From positions 1 through 31,797 of the forward strand of contig CAZGVA010000005.1 in NCBI GenBank assembly GCA_964528765.1: DNA of 31,797 bases. Reading direction: 5' to 3'. Each line of letters starts with the position of its first letter. The first letter of the stretch is position 1. Shown piece after piece: positions 14,866 through 20,999 of this stretch. Both the position numbers and the translations under genes were made by a program. The DNA comes from JABICX01 sp964528765. GTDB taxonomy: Archaea > Nanobdellota > Nanobdellia > UBA10117 > JABICX01. A model generated the notes under the pieces. It did not search any database, had not been told where the DNA came from, and was given only the letters and a program-made list of their open reading frames with translations.

Positions 14866-15732
14866 ATGGTTCGCATATTAGCAATTGGAGATTTTCATGG
14901 AAAGCTTACTGTCAAGTTAAAAAAGCTAATTGAGAAATATGAATTTGATATGATTATATCTCAAGGAGATTTCTGTGCTGATCGTGGACGAACTATTTTC
15001 TTCAAAAAATGTTACGGTAAAGATTTAGAATTATGGGATGTAATTGGTAAAAAAAAGTATGAAAAACTTACTAAACAAAACGAAAAAGATGGTGAGACAA
15101 TTATTTCATATCTTAAAAAACTTGGAAAGCCATTATTTGTTGTAACGGGCAATCATGATCATGCTGGTCAAAAAGAAATCGGATATACAAAAGAGGTCTC
15201 TTCTTATGTGTATCCAATTCCCTTAACATTAAATTATTTAAATAAATTGAAAATTCCGGTTTTAGATTTTGCAAAAACAAACTTTGCAGGTTTTGATTTA
15301 ATTGGTTATCCCAGAAGTTCATACCCAGGTATACCCTCAAAAAGTTGGAAAGCAGGAAAGACCATGCGCATTAATGAAGAAAAAATTAAAAAAGATTATA
15401 AAGTACATAAAAAGAAAATGAGTAAATTTTTCAAAGGTGCTAAAAATACAATATTCATTTCGCATAATGTTCCATATATGACTAAGTTAGACAATATATC
15501 TCAAAAAGGGCATGTGTTAGCTCGAAACAAACACTATGGTTCTTATTTAGTTAAGCAATTAATTAAAAAATATCAACCACGACTAGTGATTGCAGGTCAT
15601 ATGCATGAAAATCCTGGCAAGATTCGAATTGGAAAAACAATTGTTGTTAATCCGGGTGCAGCGATGGATGGTCGAGCAGCTTTAATTGAATTAACTGACA
15701 AACACATTAGAGTAAGATTTATAAACACGTAA
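14866..15732 (+). CDS. Calcineurin-like metallophosphoesterase
   Basis: 288 residues with the full set of family metal ligands in order: GDFHG (about residues 8-12), GDFCADRG, GNHDH (about 99), SHNVP (about 204) and GHMHENPG (about 245), followed by VVNPGAA. Such enzymes hydrolyse phosphomonoesters or phosphodiesters with a two-metal centre; substrates range from proteins to nucleotides. The NPGAAMDGRAALIEL ending resembles small archaeal YfcE-like phosphodiesterases, but a roughly 70-residue insertion between the second and third motifs (IFFKKCYGKDLELWDVIGKK onward) is extra. Cytosolic, with no signal peptide. It is probably transcribed alone or with the kinase-like gene 18 nt upstream. Confidence 0.85.
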   Translation: MVRILAIGDFHGKLTVKLKKLIEKYEFDMIISQGDFCADRGRTIFFKKCYGKDLELWDVIGKKKYEKLTKQNEKDGETIISYLKKLGKPLFVVTGNHDHAGQKEIGYTKEVSSYVYPIPLTLNYLNKLKIPVLDFAKTNFAGFDLIGYPRSSYPGIPSKSWKAGKTMRINEEKIKKDYKVHKKKMSKFFKGAKNTIFISHNVPYMTKLDNISQKGHVLARNKHYGSYLVKQLIKKYQPRLVIAGHMHENPGKIRIGKTIVVNPGAAMDGRAALIELTDKHIRVRFINT

Positions 15733-15746
15733 AATAAGTCAATAAT

Positions 15747-15825
15747 ATGCTAGGTGATTATCCCAAGTTACGGTGAACGAATTTCTTATCTAGCTAACAG
15801 TTTAATTGGTGATTATCCCAAATAG
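15747..15825 (+). promoter_or_regulatory. Leader repeats before tRNA-Lys(CUU)
   Basis: Two copies of GGTGATTATCCCAA (15753 and 15808 onward). The first can be read as the micro-ORF MLGDYPKLR (15747-15776, TGA stop). The second lies in a frame ending IGDYPK at TAG 15823-15825. They occupy the short gap between the phosphoesterase and the tRNA gene. Confidence 0.4.
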
Positions 15826-15848
15826 GCACCGCCATCTAAACAAAATGT

Positions 15849-15944
15849 GGGCTCATAGCTCAGTCTGGCTAGAGTACTTGGCTCTTAGGTCTCTTCGGAG
15901 ATATAGAAACCAAGGGGTCGCGGGTTCAAATCCTGTTGAGCCCT
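15849..15944 (+). tRNA. tRNA-Lys(CUU) with 21-nt intron
   Basis: Acceptor GGGCTCA/TGAGCCC, D arm, anticodon stem CTTGG/CCAAG, and T arm GCGGG/CCTGT around TTCAAAT. The anticodon CTT is at 15884-15886; an intron at 15888-15908 lies after A37 and contains a TCTC-TTCG-GAGA hairpin. Mature length 75 nt, no encoded CCA, discriminator T73 as in the other tRNA-Lys. A T-run follows (15946-15957). Confidence 0.92.
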
Positions 15945-15945
15945 C

Positions 15946-15957
15946 CTTTATTTTTTT
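15946..15957 (+). terminator. T-run after tRNA-Lys(CUU)
   Basis: The T-rich stretch right after the tRNA, including an uninterrupted T run, is a likely intrinsic archaeal terminator. Confidence 0.5.
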
Positions 15958-15977
15958 CATACTCATTAGAGGTAACT

Positions 15978-16052
15978 ATGATGAAAACTAACGAAAATTT
16001 AGAAACAATTGGAGCCGTAAGGAGCGAACAAACGCGTGATTATCCCAAGTAA
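15978..16052 (+). CDS. Short ORF upstream of the radical SAM-lysS operon
   Basis: A 24-codon frame, MMKTNENLETIGAVRSEQTR followed by DYPK and TAA, with AGAGGT placed five bases before the first ATG. Its last codons contain the same GATTATCCCAAG element seen before both tRNA-Lys genes. It may be a leader peptide or only an RNA/DNA element that happens to be open. There is no recognisable family. Confidence 0.35.
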   Translation: MMKTNENLETIGAVRSEQTRDYPK

Positions 16053-16103
16053 TCTAAAAATTGGATTATTGAGACATAAATTAAATTATAGGGGTAAACT
16101 AAA

Positions 16104-17096
16104 ATGAATTTAGAAAAAGCATTAGATTCAACAATATTTGAAAGAGCTGTTGAAGCAAGAAATAAAATAATCCCACCAGATAAGATTGTACTAAGAAAAC
16201 ACTTTCCATTATTACCAGCAGGTTGTGTAGTAAATTGCAAATTTTGTACAGCATCTACGCGATATGAAAAAAACCATAAAGGAAAACTATTAGATAATCT
16301 TGAAAGTAGCATACGCCATTTTAATGAAAATTACCCTTCAGAAATTGGAGCAGAATTAGTAGCTAATTGGTATGGGCTATCTCAGCAAGACGAAAGATTT
16401 GATCGTATTTTGAATTTAATATCAACCTTAGCAGATGATGGACATATTGTTGGTGGTAATTTGGGTGTCATTTTAGATGAAAACATATTAGAACAACTTA
16501 GCGATGCAGGACTAAATTACTTAAATAACAATATGGAAACCAGCACGAGATTATATCCTGCAGTAATTGGTAAAGGAACTGAAAGAATGAGCAGTAAGTT
16601 GGCAACACTTTATTTAGCAAATCAAATTGGATTGAATATAACTTCCGGGTTATTAATTGGTGTTGGTGAACAAACTGACGATTTAATCGAACAAGCTAAT
16701 CTATTTAGAAAAATGCCGCTTAAACGTGTTACTGTAAACTTGATGGATTATGAAACCGAACCTGAATTAGCTCAAATATTTTCAGAACACAAAACTAATT
16801 TTACAACAAAGTATATTCTTAAAACTTTAGCATTTTTAAGAACAAATTTGAGACCAGATCAATCTCTGATGATTGGTGGTGGAATTAATAATTACTTTAC
16901 AAATGTTGACGAGTTTAATCAAGTTTTAAAAATTATTGATACAATTCACATTGGTACTTTTATAAATTTAAAGCAAGAAGGCGTATCATACCAGCGAATT
17001 AAAAAAAGATATAACATTGGAAATGCTACAAAATATTTTGAGCCAACTTTTGGGGAAATCTTAAATAAAATGGAGAAGAAAAATGAAAATGATTAA
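16104..17096 (+). CDS. Radical SAM enzyme, BioB/LipA-like
   Basis: 330 residues. The radical SAM cluster motif CX3CX2C is in AGCVVNCKFCTAS (about residues 41-53). The later segments NNNMETSTRLYP (about 146) and ITSGLLIGVGEQTDDLIEQ (about 176-194) are the pattern shared by biotin synthase, lipoyl synthase and the HydE/PylB branch: an N(L/M)ETS substrate-side motif and a GxxxGxGE cofactor motif. The C terminus fits none of these exactly, so the reaction is unknown. Its end overlaps the start of lysS by 14 nt, so the two are translationally coupled, and two tRNA-Lys genes lie upstream. A lysine- or tRNA-Lys-related role is an inference from context only. Confidence 0.75.
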   Translation: MNLEKALDSTIFERAVEARNKIIPPDKIVLRKHFPLLPAGCVVNCKFCTASTRYEKNHKGKLLDNLESSIRHFNENYPSEIGAELVANWYGLSQQDERFDRILNLISTLADDGHIVGGNLGVILDENILEQLSDAGLNYLNNNMETSTRLYPAVIGKGTERMSSKLATLYLANQIGLNITSGLLIGVGEQTDDLIEQANLFRKMPLKRVTVNLMDYETEPELAQIFSEHKTNFTTKYILKTLAFLRTNLRPDQSLMIGGGINNYFTNVDEFNQVLKIIDTIHIGTFINLKQEGVSYQRIKKRYNIGNATKYFEPTFGEILNKMEKKNEND

Positions 17097-18648
17097 TATC
17101 AAAGAAAGTAAATATTGGGCAGATCAGATAGCTCGACAAGTTGTAAAAGAATTTCCAAATGAGAAAATTTACACTGTAGCTTCAGGTATAACGCCCTCAG
17201 GTACGGTACATTTCGGAAACTTTAGAGAAATAATAACTGTAGATTTAATCTACCGTGCTTTGAAAGACTTAGGTAAGAAAACTAGATTTATTTATTCATG
17301 GGATAATTATGATAGAATTAAAAAGATTCCAAAAAATATTCCGGATCCAAAAAGCTTTGAAAAATATCTGTTTATGCCAGGTGTTGATGCTCCAGACCCT
17401 TGGGGATGTCATAAATCTTATGTAGAACATTTTGAAAAAGAATTAGAAAACGCAGTTCCATTGGTGGGAATATACCCACAATTTATTTATCAAGATAAAT
17501 TATATCGTGCTTTCAAATACGCAGATGATATCAAATTTATCTTAGAAAGAAGATTTGAAATAAGAGCTATTCTAAATAAATATAGACGAGAACCCTTAGC
17601 TGCAAATTGGTATCCAATATTCATCTATTGTGAAAAATGTAAAAAAGATACAACAAAAGTTATTGATTGGGATGGTGAATATACTATTGAATATAGTTGT
17701 GATTGTGGCTTTAAAGGTGAAACAAACTTAAAGAAACAAGGAAATGTTGTTCTTCCTTGGCGAGTTGACTGGCCAATGAGATGGAAATATGAAAATGTAA
17801 CTTGTGAAGGCGGCGGTAAAGAGCATAATTCACCCGGTGGATCTTTAGATACAGGGCACGATCTATGTAAAAATGTGTTTAAGCATCATCCACCCGTTAG
17901 ATTTACTTACGATTTTTTAATTGTAAAAGGTGTTGGTGGAAAAATGGCAAGCTCAACTGGAAATGTTATTACTTTACCAAAAATTTTAAGCATATTTTTA
18001 CCTGAGATTGTAAGATATATTTATGCAGGAAGAAAACCCATCACAGAATTTTCAATTGGTTTTGATGAAGATGTGTTTAAAGTATATGATGATTTTTATG
18101 AATGTGAGAAAATCTATTTTGGAAAAAAACAAGTTACAGATAGAGATAAAACTCATTGGTCGAGGGTTTATGAAATGTCTGCAGTAAATAAACCACCAAA
18201 AAAAATGCCAATACAACCTGCTTTCAAACACTGTGTAGGTCTGATTAATGTTTATCAAACACCTAAAAAAGCACTAGCATCAATTCAAGAAAAATTAACA
18301 AAACAAGATAAAGAAAGATATCTTGCTGTTTTGGATAAAACTAGAAATTGGATTGACAATCACGCATCAGAACAATATAAATTTGAGTTACAAGAGAAAC
18401 CAAGTTCCACGGGGCTTTCCGCTAAACAAAAAACTGCACTTAGTGATTTAGCTAAAGCACTATCTATGCGAAAAGAACTAGTAAAAATATTTGGTGAAGT
18501 TGCACAGAAAAATGATATTTCAATGAAAGAATTTTTTCAAGCAGTTTATCAAGTTCTTGTTGGTAAAGAACGCGGGCCTAGACTAGCTCCATTTATTGAA
18601 TCAATTGGCAGAAGTAAAATTAAGAATATTATCGAAAAAGCAAAATAG
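17083..18648 (+). CDS. lysS: Class I lysyl-tRNA synthetase
   Basis: 521 residues, normal for archaeal LysRS-I. The HIGH-type signature is in GITPSGTVHFGNFREI (HFGN at about residues 43-46) and the KMSKS-type signature in GGKMASSTGNVI (about 285-296). A zinc-finger-like pair of CXXC-type motifs is visible in YCEKCKKDTT and YSCDCGFKG (about 182-205). It charges tRNA-Lys with lysine in the cytosol. The first ATG (17083) lies inside the radical SAM gene; the ATG at 17089 is an alternative. Both tRNA-Lys genes in the window carry U73, and LysRS-I reads the discriminator region, so this enzyme may be adapted to U73. Confidence 0.95.
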   Translation: MKMINIKESKYWADQIARQVVKEFPNEKIYTVASGITPSGTVHFGNFREIITVDLIYRALKDLGKKTRFIYSWDNYDRIKKIPKNIPDPKSFEKYLFMPGVDAPDPWGCHKSYVEHFEKELENAVPLVGIYPQFIYQDKLYRAFKYADDIKFILERRFEIRAILNKYRREPLAANWYPIFIYCEKCKKDTTKVIDWDGEYTIEYSCDCGFKGETNLKKQGNVVLPWRVDWPMRWKYENVTCEGGGKEHNSPGGSLDTGHDLCKNVFKHHPPVRFTYDFLIVKGVGGKMASSTGNVITLPKILSIFLPEIVRYIYAGRKPITEFSIGFDEDVFKVYDDFYECEKIYFGKKQVTDRDKTHWSRVYEMSAVNKPPKKMPIQPAFKHCVGLINVYQTPKKALASIQEKLTKQDKERYLAVLDKTRNWIDNHASEQYKFELQEKPSSTGLSAKQKTALSDLAKALSMRKELVKIFGEVAQKNDISMKEFFQAVYQVLVGKERGPRLAPFIESIGRSKIKNIIEKAK

Positions 18649-18661
18649 AGAACATTTTTGA

Positions 18662-19105
18662 TTATTCGTTACAACTATATATTGGATAGCAGTTTAATTC
18701 TAATTCAATTACTTGTAATTCATTACCACTTAGCGTATTTAATTGCGTATGAATATACTGTTCCAAATTAATCGATTGATCAAACGGAAGCGTTTTTTTA
18801 TTTACCGAATCTATTGCTTCTCGGAATATAGCAGTAATTGATGAACCATAAGCACTTTCTGTTTTAGTTAAATCAAGTCCTTCATTAAGCTTAACAATAC
18901 TTCTTTGAATTTCGACAGGTAACGCTTTTGCAGTTTCAATATCCAACACATATTCAATAAAACTCTGTTCAGAATTTAAAAAATCTTTTTTAATTATTTT
19001 CCTAACAACTGGTAAATTGCTATCAATTGTTGAACCATCCTTACTAACTAATTGTCCATTAATAATACAATAAAAAATATCAGTACTTGTATCATTTTTA
19101 CCCAT
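18662..19105 (-). CDS. Hypothetical protein (147 aa)
   Basis: An acidic, mostly helical protein. Segments such as FYCIINGQLVSKDG near the start and NLEQYIHTQLNTLSGNELQV near the end show no known motif; three cysteines are scattered and no membrane span is seen. Its ATG is preceded by a 14-bp perfect palindrome and a TATA-like CTTTTAAG about 24 nt upstream, so it appears to be expressed on its own as a nearly leaderless message. It lies 80 nt downstream of the PHP-domain gene on the same strand and converges with lysS. I do not recognise the family. Confidence 0.6.
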   Translation of the reverse strand: MGKNDTSTDIFYCIINGQLVSKDGSTIDSNLPVVRKIIKKDFLNSEQSFIEYVLDIETAKALPVEIQRSIVKLNEGLDLTKTESAYGSSITAIFREAIDSVNKKTLPFDQSINLEQYIHTQLNTLSGNELQVIELELNCYPIYSCNE

Positions 19106-19108
19106 ACT

Positions 19109-19122
19109 TTACTTATAAGTAA
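19109..19122. promoter_or_regulatory. Palindrome at the start of the 147-aa gene
   Basis: TTACTTATAAGTAA, perfectly symmetrical, between the TATA-like box and the ATG at 19105. It is a plausible operator that would block initiation. Confidence 0.35.
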
Positions 19123-19185
19123 AAACTTAAAAGACTTGGGAATTGCTCCCTAAACCATTGTTTTAAAAAATTCTCAAGAAAATTA

Positions 19186-19815
19186 TTAAAATATAGTTTT
19201 ATTTCTACCAACCCAGACTTTTCCAGATTTGAAAGCTCTACGAAAATCTTTGAAATTACTACCATAACACTGCGAGATAGCCAATCCAACAACAATATCT
19301 CGATGTGCATCAGAACATCCAATTTTAGTTAGATTATTTTCTTCTGCAAACATAAACGCATCAATATTTTTTGTTATACTATAATCTCCACCATTAACAA
19401 TTATACATTCCATTCCTAAAATATATTTTGGAAGAAGTTCAGAAACAACTGACAAATATTTTTGTCTACCATTTGTTGGATGCGCAATTATCGCCAACCC
19501 ATCTTGTCTATTTATTTCTTCAAGTGTATCTTCAATAGATAAGTGATTTTTAATTGGTTCATAAATATCCAAACCAATAATATGAAATATTCCCGTATTA
19601 ATCTCAATACCCGATATAATTTCAATATCTGCATCAATTCTACGAGCAGCTTTTTTAGCTTTAGAAACCCCCGATAAAGTGCCGTGGTCAGTTATTGCAA
19701 TTGCATCCAAACCCCGCTCTACTGCAGTTCTTATTATACTTGTATATCCTGATTGCGAGTCAGATGATTTCGTATGAACATGTGTATCAATCGAATACGT
19801 TGATTTTTTTATCAT
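19186..19815 (-). CDS. PHP-domain metal-dependent phosphoesterase
   Basis: 209 residues. Metal-binding PHP motifs are visible: DTHVHTKSSDS (about residues 10-20), AITDHGTLSGV (about 40-50), ISGIEINT (about 67), IIAHPTNG (about 109) and GCSDAHRD (about 170). This set is close to the YciV/TrpH-like group, which includes nucleoside phosphatases and 5'-3' exonucleases (3',5'-nucleotide bisphosphate phosphatase, RNase AM). The exact substrate is open. Cytosolic. It is divergent from the tRNA-Tyr-like operon; the 160-nt gap between them carries the control regions of both. Confidence 0.83.
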   Translation of the reverse strand: MIKKSTYSIDTHVHTKSSDSQSGYTSIIRTAVERGLDAIAITDHGTLSGVSKAKKAARRIDADIEIISGIEINTGIFHIIGLDIYEPIKNHLSIEDTLEEINRQDGLAIIAHPTNGRQKYLSVVSELLPKYILGMECIIVNGGDYSITKNIDAFMFAEENNLTKIGCSDAHRDIVVGLAISQCYGSNFKDFRRAFKSGKVWVGRNKTIF

Positions 19816-19974
19816 AAAAATATAATCTCTTCAAAATTAAAAAGAAATTTGCACATAAGACATCATTTTGACGGTGTATTCTGTCACATATTCGGGTTTT
19901 TACTAATAAGAAATAATAGCTTCAAATAAGTATTCTAATTGTACAAAAAACGTTGCACAGTGCGCTTTAAACGA

Positions 19975-20045
19975 CCCGAGGTAGCTTAAGCGTAGAGCAC
20001 TCCGCCGTAAACGGAAAAGGTGCTGGTTCACATCAGCCTTCGGGA
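19975..20045 (+). tRNA. Degenerate tRNA-Tyr-like RNA (anticodon GTA)
   Basis: Folds into four arms: acceptor CCCGAGG/CTTCGGG (19975-19981, 20038-20044; one G-T pair), D stem GCTT/GAGC, anticodon stem TCCG/CGGA with loop CCGTAAA (anticodon GTA at 20007-20009), and T stem GCTGG/TCAGC with loop TTCACA. C1-G72, A73 and GTA are the archaeal tRNA-Tyr identity set. Abnormal points: C33 instead of T33, a 7-nt D loop without G18G19, a 27-43 mismatch, a 6-nt T loop and no CCA (ACTA follows). Six nt separate A73 from the ATG of the TyrRS-like gene. No intron is present. It may be a dedicated tRNA, a tRNA-like leader of that mRNA, or a decayed tRNA. Confidence 0.65.
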
Positions 20046-20051
20046 CTAATA

Positions 20052-20999
20052 ATGGAAAATGATTCGGTGATTGAAATGGCATTGGAAGAATTAATGTTAG
20101 GTAAAATCTCCCCCGAAGAATTTGTAATAAGAATTCGACAGGAAGAAAACGAAAGTAAAAGACCTCCAAAAGGAACTGATCTATTGGTTAGTGACCCTTC
20201 TCAAACAAATCCAAATACACCGCCGTATCTCATAGTTCTTGAAAAATTAACTGCAAAAGAATTTGATGAAAAATTCAAACCAGGTGCAGTAATAATGACT
20301 GGATTTGAACCCTTTGAAGATGTTTCACATACAATGCTTTATTTAGTACAAACTATGGCAAAACTACGTGATGAATATCAATGTAAACCAATTATCATTT
20401 GCGCAGATGCACACAGTTCATTACATGCTGAAGAAATAAATTCAGTAGCGAGTTATAAACTTTGGAAACTGTTTGGTTTTGAACCAAAACTTGCATCTGA
20501 ATTTACAAAAAATACAGAATATCAAACACTTTTTCAAGAAACAAGTGAAAAAGTAAGACAAAATCATGCATTAAAGGGGTTCCCAAAAGCATTTAGACAA
20601 GGCGCAAAAAACGGAACTGCACCACAAGAAGAAGTTGATAATGCGATTAGATATGTACGAATGGAAATAACGGATTTTAGATATTTTAAACCAGATATTT
20701 TCATTGGTGGAATGTCACAAAGAAAATACATAACCGTATCGAGAGATAGGATATACAAACAAACAGGTGCATTAATTCCGCCCGCAATGAACTTACGTGG
20801 TGAACATGCATCATTTTACAGAACGGGAACAGGTCTAATTAATCTAAATAGCGATGCCCATGAAGAAATTAAACAAAAAATAGCACAAGCTTCTGAACTT
20901 AGTATAGCCGATATACAAAAAAGAATTTTCAATGGAACTCGTGATGAAATCACTCAATATTTTTGTCAAATCAATAGTCAATTATTGGAGGACAAATGA
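20052..20999 (+). CDS. TyrRS-like protein lacking HIGH and KMSKS
   Basis: 315 residues, the size of archaeal TyrRS. By eye it aligns with Methanocaldococcus TyrRS: MTGFEPFEDVSHTMLYLVQT (about 82-101) matches the IGFEPSGKIHLGH segment, CADAHSSLH (117-125) matches LADLHAYLN, and IFIGGMSQRK (216-225) matches AVGGMEQRK. An Asp at about 208 corresponds to the residue that contacts the tyrosine hydroxyl. The HIGH position reads SHTM, and the KMSKS position reads roughly FYRTGTG (about 255-261), so normal adenylate formation is doubtful. The N terminus has about 75 extra residues. It begins 6 nt after the tRNA-Tyr-like RNA, without a Shine-Dalgarno, and overlaps the next gene by 4 bp. Possible roles: tRNA binding, aminoacyl transfer, or synthesis of a non-standard adenylate. 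Confidence 0.72.
   Translation: MENDSVIEMALEELMLGKISPEEFVIRIRQEENESKRPPKGTDLLVSDPSQTNPNTPPYLIVLEKLTAKEFDEKFKPGAVIMTGFEPFEDVSHTMLYLVQTMAKLRDEYQCKPIIICADAHSSLHAEEINSVASYKLWKLFGFEPKLASEFTKNTEYQTLFQETSEKVRQNHALKGFPKAFRQGAKNGTAPQEEVDNAIRYVRMEITDFRYFKPDIFIGGMSQRKYITVSRDRIYKQTGALIPPAMNLRGEHASFYRTGTGLINLNSDAHEEIKQKIAQASELSIADIQKRIFNGTRDEITQYFCQINSQLLEDK

Noticed and set aside
15806..15991. 61-codon frame across tRNA-Lys(CUU)
   Set aside because: It is read through the tRNA and its intron and has no coding character; it is a chance open frame.
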